From Candidatus Bathyarchaeota archaeon (lineage in GTDB: Archaea > Thermoproteota > Bathyarchaeia > Bathyarchaeales > DTEX01), in NCBI GenBank assembly GCA_021158305.1, contig JAGGUU010000066.1, positions 1-32,995 on the forward strand: DNA of 32,995 nucleotides, in the 5' to 3' direction. The notes beneath the pieces were generated by a model that did no database searches, was not told the DNA's origin, and worked only from the letters and a program-made list of their open reading frames with translations. Numbering within the stretch: the stretch's first letter is position 1; every line of letters begins with the position of its first letter. Below are positions 1 to 6,639 of this stretch, piece after piece. Made by a program: the position numbers and the translations under genes.

Positions 1-2
1 TA

Positions 3-488
3 ATGTTGAGGAAAAAATATGAACGTGAGGAATATTCAAAAAGAATTAAGGGGCCAATATTATGTTTCTGTAGCTACTACCTAAACCAAGATGAAGGAGA
101 CGTCTTGAATGCTACGAGAGACTTTGATAAGATAGTTAAGAAGATTGAAGATTTTATAAACGAGAAGAAAGAACTCTACGCGATTTTAGAACGATTGCCA
201 GGATTAGATTGTGGAAGATGCCCATACAGGACATGTTTAGGTCTAGCAAAAGCAGTGCAAAAAGGAGAAGCATCGATCGAAAATTGCACGGTGGAGGCTC
301 ATAGAAGAAAACTTAAATCCTCCGTGCTAGTCAATGGCAAGAACGTGCCGATGATCCCTTATATCTCAGAGCTCATAAGAAGGACTGTTCTAGCCATGGT
401 TTCGACGCTTAAAGGAACAGACATAGAGGGAAACGAATACGTTCAGGTGAGAATTTTAAAGTCATTCAAAGATCTTGAAAACAGGTAG
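3..488 (+). CDS. C-terminal part of a MobB-like protein with 4Fe-4S domain (5' partial)
   Basis: The reading frame is open at the left window edge, so the first ATG is probably internal and an N-terminal P-loop domain probably lies outside. The visible part holds a cysteine motif at about residues 70-95 (C70-x2-C73-x4-C78-x16-C95, within LPGLDCGRCPYRTC), typical of the short 4Fe-4S domain found at the end of archaeal MobB-type proteins. A conserved tail follows with VPMIPYISELIRRTVLAMVSTLKG. The family is linked to molybdopterin-guanine dinucleotide assembly, but archaeal members with this Fe-S tail are not well characterised. It converges on the DMT transporter, 72 bases away. The domain assignment is fairly secure; the cofactor role is inference. 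Confidence 0.7.
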   Translation: MLRKKYEREEYSKRIKGPILCFCSYYLNQDEGDVLNATRDFDKIVKKIEDFINEKKELYAILERLPGLDCGRCPYRTCLGLAKAVQKGEASIENCTVEAHRRKLKSSVLVNGKNVPMIPYISELIRRTVLAMVSTLKGTDIEGNEYVQVRILKSFKDLENR

Positions 489-560
489 AGACGCACATGG
501 GTCGCTTATATGATCATTTTTGATAGATGTTCATGAGGAGACATCTATTACTGGTTTCCC

Positions 561-1418
561 TTAGATTAGGAAGTACGTTCCCACAGTTACAATTATTGCT
601 GATAGAAGAAGACGAGGAGTAACCTTTTCTTTTAAAAAGACAGCAGACATGATTGAAGCCCATACTGGCGAGGAGGAGCTTAATGGAGTAGCTCTTGAAG
701 CTCCTATAAGCTTTAGGCTTAAGAGGAACATTATTCCCGCGATCACCATTCCCGTAGCCCCCGAAGCTGAAAGAAGCACTAGATCCTTTTTGGTGATATT
801 CCATCTTCTCATAGGTTTTGAGATTAAAAGAAGAAAGAGAAAAAGAATTGCATAACGTACCATATTGGCTAAGTATACGCTTATATTCTTCACTCCTATG
901 GCGACGAGAATGGTGCCTATAGCCCAACATAAAGATGACAGCAGGGCTAGCATGATTCCTTCAAGGCTGATGATTCCACGGTCAGCGTCGTTATTATTGT
1001 CTATGGATATAACGATTACCGCTAACACTATGAGAACCGTCCCTACAAGATACTTGATGATAAAAGGTTCGTTAAGAAGAACAACTGCCAGAATCATTGT
1101 GAAGAACGGCGAAGTATAGACGATGGTGTAAGCTCTTGATACTCCTATGATGGTTATGCTCTTGAAGAGAAGAGTATCTCCGACTCCAAAGCCTATTATA
1201 GCCGCGAGCATTACTAAAATTAAAGCGTTAAGATCTATGTTAGAGAAGCTGTTTAAATCTCCGGCGACCATGGCTACGGGAATGGATAATACAGCTGAGA
1301 ACAAAGTTCTTATAACATTTGACCTTATAGGATCGATCTTCTTAAGAGCCTCGGCTGAGAGCACCGTTGAAATAGCCCATAGAATAGCCGTTAAGATAGC
1401 AAGTGCTTCGCCGAGCAT
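561..1418 (-). CDS. EamA/DMT-family membrane transporter
   Basis: A 285-residue protein made almost entirely of hydrophobic segments, about ten, arranged as two repeated halves (roughly residues 1-140 and 150-285). This is the layout of the drug/metabolite transporter superfamily with tandem EamA domains. Family members export or import amino acids, nucleotides or other small metabolites. The sequence does not reveal the substrate. The N-terminal segment (GEALAILTAILWAISTVL) is typical of the first EamA helix. The ATG start is preceded by a purine-rich GAGATGATG site. A three-codon ORF (MMR) ends on the start codon as TAATG. Both neighbours read on the plus strand, so the gene looks monocistronic. 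Confidence 0.85.
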   Translation of the reverse strand: MLGEALAILTAILWAISTVLSAEALKKIDPIRSNVIRTLFSAVLSIPVAMVAGDLNSFSNIDLNALILVMLAAIIGFGVGDTLLFKSITIIGVSRAYTIVYTSPFFTMILAVVLLNEPFIIKYLVGTVLIVLAVIVISIDNNNDADRGIISLEGIMLALLSSLCWAIGTILVAIGVKNISVYLANMVRYAILFLFLLLISKPMRRWNITKKDLVLLSASGATGMVIAGIMFLLSLKLIGASRATPLSSSSPVWASIMSAVFLKEKVTPRLLLSAIIVTVGTYFLI

Positions 1419-1578
1419 TATCGCATCATCTCAGGTCATTTAACGGAACTGTTACGGGGACATCGCGCTGCATCCTAATAAGTTTTTGCGGCGAGGCTTC
1501 TAGGAGAAGCTCATCAAAGAAAACCGTATTATGTATCGGCACGATACCTTTTGTTAGTTACTTTCAGAGGAGATACAT

Positions 1579-2559
1579 ATGTACAGAGTTGCTTTCGAGT
1601 TAAAGCGTCAGAAACTGATACTTGGCCATCTTCCATTTCTTGGTATAAGCTATCAAAGCAGAGAGAAAGATGAGAGATATAGAGAAAAATTTCGGAACAA
1701 GCTCGAGATGAAGAGAGTTATGAAGGTTGCATTAGATTATAACGTCAGATTCTTCTCAGCGTCTTCTCATAGCTTCAGCGATCTCGCTCCATTACATCTT
1801 GAGGCTATAAAGGAAATTGAGGAAGAAGAGGAGACAGATATCACACTAATAGTCTGTATCAGTATACCGCTCAGGATCGGCGGAACAAAGATTAATGATT
1901 ATAGAAGATGGAGCACTCAGATTGTTTATGAGACAAAGAAGACTGGAAGAAATATCCTATATAAGGCGCTTAACGACCCCATTCTAAACTGTCGTCCAAG
2001 ATGGAAAGAGAATATTCGATATGCAAGACCCTATAGTGTCACGCAGATAAAGGGAAGATTGAATGTAGAATGGAGGAGATGGGAGAATAGCATTGACATG
2101 CTGTCAGAATGGAGAATAGGATGGATTGAACCTGGATCAGAGGTTGATTTTATATCTTTAGCACGAACTGATCTAGTCGGCGAAATCATAGATAGAACCA
2201 GAGAAGCTGGGTATCGATGTCTACTTGGGTCGCATCATCTTGGAGCTACGGCTCCGATATTGCAAGACGCGGGCATAGAGGGGTTTGATGGCTACGTGAC
2301 GCCGATTAATAAGATGGGAGTTATGATGTTTCCATCTAGGGAGATTGTTGAACGAATAGTCGTGGAAACTAGGAGAGGAGGAAAGATGATAATAGCTACG
2401 AAGTCGCTTGCTGGGGGAAGGATAAAACCGGAAGAAGCATTCTCCTACGTCTTTCAAAGCGTGGGAGTTGACGCTTGTATGGTGGGAGTTGCCTCAACAA
2501 AAGAGGCAAAGGAGGACTTCGAAACCGCTAAAAAAGTCTTATCGAAGAAGAAACATTAA
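1579..2559 (+). CDS. Unidentified protein, aldo/keto-reductase-like TIM barrel suspected
   Basis: I do not recognise a named family. The 326-residue protein is soluble with no signal peptide. Its alternating strand/helix pattern looks like a TIM barrel: a first strand with LGHLPFLGISYQ, a second with YNVRFFSASSHSF, and near the C-terminus KMIIATKSLAGGRIKPEEA followed by GVDACMVGVASTKEAKE. That last layout resembles the end of aldo/keto-reductase barrels, where a phosphate-binding GV.S motif occurs, but I cannot see a clear catalytic Asp-Tyr-Lys-His set. The ATG is preceded by a strong Shine-Dalgarno site (AGAGGAGAT, about 1565-1573). An eight-codon leader ORF lies at 1531-1557. The gene converges on the thermosome gene. 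It is real by length, start signal and composition; function unknown. Confidence 0.7.
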   Translation: MYRVAFELKRQKLILGHLPFLGISYQSREKDERYREKFRNKLEMKRVMKVALDYNVRFFSASSHSFSDLAPLHLEAIKEIEEEEETDITLIVCISIPLRIGGTKINDYRRWSTQIVYETKKTGRNILYKALNDPILNCRPRWKENIRYARPYSVTQIKGRLNVEWRRWENSIDMLSEWRIGWIEPGSEVDFISLARTDLVGEIIDRTREAGYRCLLGSHHLGATAPILQDAGIEGFDGYVTPINKMGVMMFPSREIVERIVVETRRGGKMIIATKSLAGGRIKPEEAFSYVFQSVGVDACMVGVASTKEAKEDFETAKKVLSKKKH

Positions 2560-2612
2560 AAGGAATAAAAACAGACCGATAAGAGCCAGAAAAAGAGAAT
2601 TCATGAAGAGTT

Positions 2613-4268
2613 TTAATCAAACTCTGACTCGCTCTCTTCCTTTTCGCCCTCTGGACCCTTACCTTTCTCTTCCTCAGGCTTCGAAGCAGCTATAACATCG
2701 TCGATCCTCAGTATCATCGCGGCTGCTTCGGAAGCTGACTTTATTGCCTGCTCCTTTACGCTTAGAGGCTCAATGACTCCTTTGTCCCATAGATTGGCGA
2801 CTTTACCTTCGAAGACGTCAACTCCAGCCCATGTCTCACCCTTCTCGTGGGCGGCTCTGAGCTCAACCATTATGTCGATCTGCTCGAGACCAGCGTTTTC
2901 GGCTAGAGTTTTAGGAATAGTCTCTATGGCCTCAGCGAATGCCTCGATAGCGAGCTGCTCTCTTCCGCCTACTTGAACGGCGTACTTGCGGAGCTCCTTA
3001 GCAACCTCAGCCTCCACAGCTCCGCCTCCAGCGACAACCTTATTCTTCTCAAACACGTCAGCTACGACGCAGAGAGCATCATGCACCGCTCTTTCAGCCT
3101 CGTCAACCATTCTCTCGAGGCCAGCACGTATTAGAATTGAAACCGACTTCGGATCTTTGCATCCTTCTATGAAGACCATTTTGTCGTCGCCTATCTTTCT
3201 CTCCTCAACGAGCTCGGCGTATCCGAGGTCTTCAGGCTTCAAATCATCCAGATTCGTGACTATTCTTCCGCCAGTTGCACGTGAAAGCTTCTCCATATCA
3301 GACTCTTTAGCTCTACGAACCGCGAGTATTCCTTTCTTCGCAAGGAAGTGCTGAGCCATATCATCAATGCCCTTCTGGCAGATGAGAACGTTCGCGCCAG
3401 CCTTCGCAACCTTCTCAACCATCTCTCTGAGCATAGATGTCTCTTGATCAAGGAAAGCTTTCATCTGTGAGGGGTCACGTATCCTTATCTCTGCACTGAA
3501 CTCTGTCTTCTCAACCTCCAATGGGCAGTTTAAAAGCGCTATTTTAGCATTCTCAACGCGCTTAGGCATGCCTGAATGAACAACTTCCTTGTCGAGTATT
3601 ATGCCTCTGACAAGCTCGGTGTCGTGGAGGCTCTTTCCTTCCTTCTTAATTATCTGCACATTATCTACATCGGCAACCCAGCGGTCTCCACGTTTCTCAG
3701 CTATCTGCTTTATGGCCTCGATAGCTATCTCCGCCAAATGTTCTCTAGCTGTTCCTACAGCTTTGCTGCCCATAGCTGTTATTGCAACTCTCTTAAGCAT
3801 CTCTTTATCGTCGAGATCAACTGGCACGCTGATCTTCTCTAGAACTTCCATTGCCTTTTTAGTCGCTTTTCGATACCCACTGACTATTATCGTTGGATGT
3901 ATATTTTGATCAAGTAGCTCCTCAGCCTTTTTGAGCAGCTCACCTGCCAAAACAACTGACGTTGTTGTTCCGTCTCCAACCTCGTCGTCCTGGGTCTTGG
4001 CGACCTCAACCATCATCTTAGCCGCCGGATGCTCAACCTCGATCTCGTCAAGTATTGCAGCTCCATCATTAGTAATCGTAATGTCCCCTAGACTATCGAC
4101 AAGCATCTTATCCATGCCGCGCGGGCCAAGCGTCGACCTTATTGCTTCAGCTATGACCCTCGCGGCCATAATGTTATTACGCTGGGCTTCTCTTCCTCTA
4201 CTTCTGGAGGTTCCTTCTTTGAGAATGAGTACAGGCTGACCCGACTGAGTCTGTGCCAAGTACGCCAT
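2613..4268 (-). CDS. ths: Thermosome subunit (group II chaperonin)
   Basis: A 551-residue archaeal chaperonin subunit that folds proteins by ATP-driven opening and closing of a double-ring complex with a built-in lid. Visible marks are the nucleotide-binding GDGTT motif (residues 98-102) after the NDGAAILDEIEVEHPAAKM segment, the GGGAVEAEVAKELR segment of the C-terminal equatorial domain, and GVDVFEGKVANLWDKGVIEP near the end. The acidic, Gly/Glu-rich tail (GPEGEKEESESEFD) is normal for the family. The start has an AGAGGTTGAT Shine-Dalgarno site about 6 bases upstream. A TATA box and a palindrome lie just upstream, and a winged-helix regulator diverges from the same region, so heat-responsive control is plausible. 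Only one subunit gene is in the window; paralogues may lie elsewhere. Confidence 0.97.
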   Translation of the reverse strand: MAYLAQTQSGQPVLILKEGTSRSRGREAQRNNIMAARVIAEAIRSTLGPRGMDKMLVDSLGDITITNDGAAILDEIEVEHPAAKMMVEVAKTQDDEVGDGTTTSVVLAGELLKKAEELLDQNIHPTIIVSGYRKATKKAMEVLEKISVPVDLDDKEMLKRVAITAMGSKAVGTAREHLAEIAIEAIKQIAEKRGDRWVADVDNVQIIKKEGKSLHDTELVRGIILDKEVVHSGMPKRVENAKIALLNCPLEVEKTEFSAEIRIRDPSQMKAFLDQETSMLREMVEKVAKAGANVLICQKGIDDMAQHFLAKKGILAVRRAKESDMEKLSRATGGRIVTNLDDLKPEDLGYAELVEERKIGDDKMVFIEGCKDPKSVSILIRAGLERMVDEAERAVHDALCVVADVFEKNKVVAGGGAVEAEVAKELRKYAVQVGGREQLAIEAFAEAIETIPKTLAENAGLEQIDIMVELRAAHEKGETWAGVDVFEGKVANLWDKGVIEPLSVKEQAIKSASEAAAMILRIDDVIAASKPEEEKGKGPEGEKEESESEFD

Positions 4269-4283
4269 ATTTCATCAACCTCT

Positions 4284-4303
4284 TTGAAGATGATCGTCTT
4301 CAA
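4284..4303. promoter_or_regulatory. 20-base palindrome at predicted thermosome transcription start (candidate operator)
   Basis: Arms TTGAAGA and TCTTCAA flank TGATCG. Nine of the ten base pairs match, the mismatch being T4291/G4296. The thermosome TATA box is centred near 4321 on the minus strand, which puts the expected transcript start near 4295, inside the palindrome. A repressor bound here would block polymerase entry. The divergent winged-helix gene is the obvious candidate binder. Palindrome and positions are read directly; operator function is inference. Confidence 0.45.
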
Positions 4304-4313
4304 TAAATAAACT

Positions 4314-4326
4314 AAAAATATATAAG
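4314..4326 (-). promoter_or_regulatory. TATA box region for thermosome, possibly bidirectional
   Basis: On the minus strand CTTATATATTTTT is preceded by GTAAAA, a good BRE/TATA pair, about 26 bases before the expected thermosome start at about 4295. The AT-rich core (TATATA at 4319-4324) is symmetrical enough to serve the divergent regulator at 4383 too. Confidence 0.5.
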
Positions 4327-4382
4327 TTTTACTAGAAAAATAAATTGTGAACTTGTCGACTAAACATGTTCGGGGATGATCT

Positions 4383-4841
4383 ATGACGGCTCTGTTTGAA
4401 GGAACATTAGCTGAATACAGAATATTTGATATAAGAATATTGCCTACAATAGACTATGAAAGCGATCTCGAATGGATATGCAAGAGCTTCGGCTTTCTAG
4501 AGCCGAGAGACAAAAAGAAGACAGCCTATCGAATCTTCAAGGAGATAGTTGAAGCTGCTCGGGATAATAGGGGACTAACAAGCGACGAACTTGCTCAGAA
4601 GCTCAACCTAACAAGAGGCACCATAATTCACCACTTAAATAAAATGATAAAGAGCGGCTTAGTGATCCACCAAGAAGGACGATATAAACTAAGAGGGAGA
4701 AGTCTAACGAATACTGTTGAGGAAATAGAGCGAGATATTCACCGTGTGTTCGAGAATATTCATAAAGTGGCAAAGACTATCGATGATACATTAGGTTTAT
4801 TCTTTAGGCAAGAGGTTCCTCCTCGCAAAAGGAGCATTTAG
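4383..4841 (+). CDS. Winged helix-turn-helix regulator divergent from thermosome
   Basis: A 152-residue archaeal DNA-binding protein. The N-terminal part (about 1-50) has the conserved-looking segment DYESDLEWICKSFGFLEPRD. The winged helix follows at about 50-105, with LTSDELAQKLNLTRGTIIHH as recognition region, then LNKMIKSGLV and a wing ending YKLRGRSL. The C-terminal 40 residues form an amphipathic helix (EEIERDIHRVFENIHKVAKTID) that probably dimerises. The fold is ArsR-like. Its position head-to-head with the thermosome, sharing the promoter region with a palindrome, suggests it regulates chaperonin expression, its own, or both. A six-codon ORF (4366-4386) ends on the start as ATGA. The DNA-binding assignment is strong; the heat-shock role is inferred from context. 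Confidence 0.85.
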   Translation: MTALFEGTLAEYRIFDIRILPTIDYESDLEWICKSFGFLEPRDKKKTAYRIFKEIVEAARDNRGLTSDELAQKLNLTRGTIIHHLNKMIKSGLVIHQEGRYKLRGRSLTNTVEEIERDIHRVFENIHKVAKTIDDTLGLFFRQEVPPRKRSI

Positions 4842-4845
4842 CCCA

Positions 4846-4968
4846 CTAAAGATTATAGGGAGAAAGAAAAGCCACCGAATAACAACGATAAATTGCTTCT
4901 CCACCTACTGGAGTACCTTGGATCCTTTTCTCCTGACAAGTACAAGCGCCGTCTCTGTCTATCTTCAT
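4846..4968 (-). CDS. Possible 40-residue Cys-containing small protein
   Basis: This ORF fills the gap between the winged-helix gene and the PAC2 gene on the opposite strand. The peptide begins MKIDRDGACTC and continues through GTPVGGEAIYRCY, giving a C-x-C pair (residues 9 and 11) and a third cysteine at residue 29. The TATA-like CATATATACT on the minus strand is centred about 30 bases before the ATG, so a leaderless or nearly leaderless transcript would begin almost at the start codon. No Shine-Dalgarno site is needed in that case. ORFs of this length also arise by chance and I recognise no family, so the evidence is promoter spacing and fit into the gap only. Confidence 0.3.
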   Translation of the reverse strand: MKIDRDGACTCQEKRIQGTPVGGEAIYRCYSVAFLSPYNL

Positions 4969-4992
4969 CTCTCGTCTCAATAATCCTTAAGT

Positions 4993-5003
4993 AGTATATA
5001 TGA
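4993..5003. promoter_or_regulatory. TATA box, near-symmetrical, for the PAC2 gene and the minus-strand small ORF
   Basis: AGTATATATGA reads as a TATA box on both strands. Downstream on plus, the expected transcript start falls near 5024-5031, where an ATG opens an 11-codon ORF (5031-5066) ending on the PAC2 start codon. Downstream on minus, the expected start falls near 4972, just before the ATG at 4968. Confidence 0.45.
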
Positions 5004-5062
5004 ATCATTCTGAAGAGGAATGGTAGCAATATGACATTAAGACTTATAGAAGGATCTCTGAC

Positions 5063-5809
5063 ATGACCTGCAAGATTAAGATCTACGAGAATCCAAACCT
5101 TAAAGACCCAATACTCCTAGAAGGGCTTCCAGGAATAGGTCTTGTAGCCAACATAGCAGTTGCTTTTCTGATAAAAAAGCTAGGAGCAAGAATCCTCTGC
5201 GAGTTTAAGTCAACATTTTTTCCGAATATCTCAGTCGTAGAAGAAACAGGAATTCTGAAATCGCCCTTTTGCCGTTTATACTATTATCAAGGAAGAAGAC
5301 GTGAAGAACGTGATCTTCTTCTCTTATACGGCAATACTCAAGCAGTAACGCGACAGGGACAATATGAGCTCTGCGACACGGTTCTGAAGATATCTAAAAG
5401 ATTCGGATGCGGATATGTCATAACCTTAGGGGGATATAGGCCAGGGAGAAGAGTTGAGAGACCGAATCTTTACTATGCATCTTCAGATGAAGAAACTGCG
5501 AAGACGGCGGAGTCTCTAGGCGCGAAGATTCTCGGTGGCCAAATATATGGTGCAGCTGGACTTCTCATAGCTTTAGCAAAATTACATGGAATGCGGGGAT
5601 TCTGTCTACTAGCGGAAACCTCCGGCGACCATCTGGATGCATTAGCTGCCCGAGAAGTGCTGAGAGCCATCCTTAAGATTCTGGGTTTGAAAATTAATGT
5701 TGAGGAACTAAGAGATCCTGAAAAATTAGCGGATTTTCTCTCTCCTTTCGACTTTGGAGTTTTGGCAAAAAAAGAAGTTCTCAAGCCTCGACCGGCTTGG
5801 TTCATTTAG
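5063..5809 (+). CDS. PAC2-family protein (proteasome-assembly-chaperone-like)
   Basis: A 248-residue soluble protein of the archaeal PAC2 family (COG2047 type). Typical segments are PILLEGLPGIGLVANIAVAFLI spanning residues 12-33, YVITLGGYRPG in the middle, and AKILGGQIYGAAGLLIALAK followed by GFCLLAETSGDHLD. Related eukaryotic proteins help assemble the 20S proteasome. The archaeal proteins share the fold, but their role is only partly worked out, so the call is by family. The ATG is chosen because conservation begins within the next ten residues. An 11-codon leader ORF (MTLRLIEGSLT) ends on it as ATGA. GAAGGATC lies just upstream as a weak ribosome site. No operon partner follows. Confidence 0.9.
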   Translation: MTCKIKIYENPNLKDPILLEGLPGIGLVANIAVAFLIKKLGARILCEFKSTFFPNISVVEETGILKSPFCRLYYYQGRRREERDLLLLYGNTQAVTRQGQYELCDTVLKISKRFGCGYVITLGGYRPGRRVERPNLYYASSDEETAKTAESLGAKILGGQIYGAAGLLIALAKLHGMRGFCLLAETSGDHLDALAAREVLRAILKILGLKINVEELRDPEKLADFLSPFDFGVLAKKEVLKPRPAWFI

Positions 5810-6174
5810 CATATGCGACTTTTCTATTTTCTTTCTTGTTTTATATGCAGATTGTGATTCTTGATGGAATCGACGGGATAAATCAAATAGGCATATTAAC
5901 GATCAGCACTCGGAGTTTTTTGAGGATAGTGTTAGTTAGCGCTGAGAGCTGCGTTTTAGCCGCTGTGTAAAAGGATAAAAATGTGGCCTTTTTCGGATAT
6001 TCTTCTCAATCCGCCTGCAAGAGCTTCTTTATAGATGTGGCGAGATAGTTGATGAAATATTTAGAGCCGAAGATAAATATCTGCCTCGATTTCAAGTAAA
6101 GAAACATGAGATGGTCAATGTCAATAATTAGCAAAAAAGAAAGGGGAAATATGATTTGACGAAAAATGCAGAGA
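5810..6174. other. Intergenic stretch without a supportable gene
   Basis: It separates the ends of the PAC2 gene (plus) and the LSm gene (minus). The only plus-strand frame of note is a 41-residue ORF at 5845-5970 with no promoter or ribosome site at a sensible distance. On the minus strand, T-runs at about 6160-6165 and 6133-6139 follow the LSm stop codon and are probably its terminator. I saw no tRNA-like T-loop, C/D box pair or repeat. Confidence 0.6.
6133..6165 (-). terminator. T-rich terminator after the LSm gene
   Basis: Shortly after the LSm stop codon the minus strand reads CATTTTTCG and then CTTTCTTTTTTGC. Archaeal polymerase commonly terminates at such oligo-T runs without a hairpin. 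No stable stem precedes them. Confidence 0.4.
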
Positions 6175-6600
6175 TTACTTTTTTTGCATTTCCTGCAGAA
6201 ACTGCATGTATACTCTTTGAACCCTCTCTGCAGCTGGACCTGAACCCTCAACTACTCCTTTTTCCGTAACTTTCACCCTGTCCATAACCCATATGAAACC
6301 TTCTTTTTCATATAACTTAACCATTCTTGGAAATACTCTCTCGAGCCTCTCAGCCAAGCCCCTAAGATCAAAGGCTTTCTGAGTAGATAAAATTCGTGCA
6401 ACAGTGTTACCGCTAATAATAACCCTAGAGAAGAAGTGCGATTCGGAATCTTTAGCATCTGAGATTATCAGATTAAGGTTTTCCGGATCTAGACCAACCA
6501 GTGTACCCGTATATTTTTTATTGTCTGTGGTAACCACTGTTACCATCGTATCTATGAGCGCGGATACTTCACTATTAAATCTTCTCTGAGCCATTGACAT
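6175..6600 (-). CDS. LSm (Sm-like) RNA-binding protein with C-terminal extension, SmAP3-like
   Basis: A 141-residue protein. The Sm fold occupies about residues 1-75: Sm1 motif around VTVVTTDNKKYTGTLVGLDP with LNLIISDA, then Sm2 around RVIISGNTVARI. A conserved C-terminal domain follows, with FDLRGLAERLERVFPRMVKL and VMDRVKVTEKGVVEG. Archaeal Sm-like proteins form rings that bind U-rich RNA; those with this extra domain correspond to the SmAP3 type known from Crenarchaeota. It follows the nucleotidyltransferase gene by 39 bases but has its own TATA box, placed so that transcription should begin at or very near the ATG. The protein is therefore probably made from a leaderless message. Confidence 0.9.
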   Translation of the reverse strand: MSMAQRRFNSEVSALIDTMVTVVTTDNKKYTGTLVGLDPENLNLIISDAKDSESHFFSRVIISGNTVARILSTQKAFDLRGLAERLERVFPRMVKLYEKEGFIWVMDRVKVTEKGVVEGSGPAAERVQRVYMQFLQEMQKK

Positions 6601-6623
6601 ATAGACCAGCCTCGTTCTATCTT

Positions 6624-6631
6624 GTATATAA
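6624..6631 (-). promoter_or_regulatory. TATA box of the LSm gene (leaderless promoter)
   Basis: Minus-strand TTATATAC lies about 24 bases before the LSm ATG at 6600, the spacing expected when the transcript begins at the start codon. It sits just downstream of the preceding gene's stop codon at 6640. Confidence 0.55.
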
Positions 6632-6639
6632 GAGGCTTA

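Noticed and set aside
514..930. Minus-strand 138-residue ORF overlapping the DMT transporter in another frame
   Set aside because: It is low-complexity and Ser/Tyr-rich, without a start signal, and lies inside the transporter frame that has a clear membrane pattern.
4899..4913. CTCCA-CCTAC-TGGAG hairpin after the winged-helix gene
   Set aside because: The five-pair stem has no T-run after it and lies within the possible minus-strand small ORF. It is too weak to call a terminator.
5845..5970. 41-residue plus-strand ORF (starts MQIVILDGIDG)
   Set aside because: The only TATA-like run overlaps its start codon, there is no ribosome site, and the composition is not distinctive. It is better explained as chance in a long intergenic region.
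6049..6090. TGATGA sequence suggesting a C/D box RNA
   Set aside because: There is no CTGA D box at a proper distance and no terminal stem, so a C/D RNA is not supported.
6006..6251. Minus-strand 81-residue ORF overlapping the LSm gene's end
   Set aside because: It begins inside the LSm coding sequence in another frame and continues into AT-rich spacer. Its Phe/Ile-rich composition reflects base content and not a protein family.
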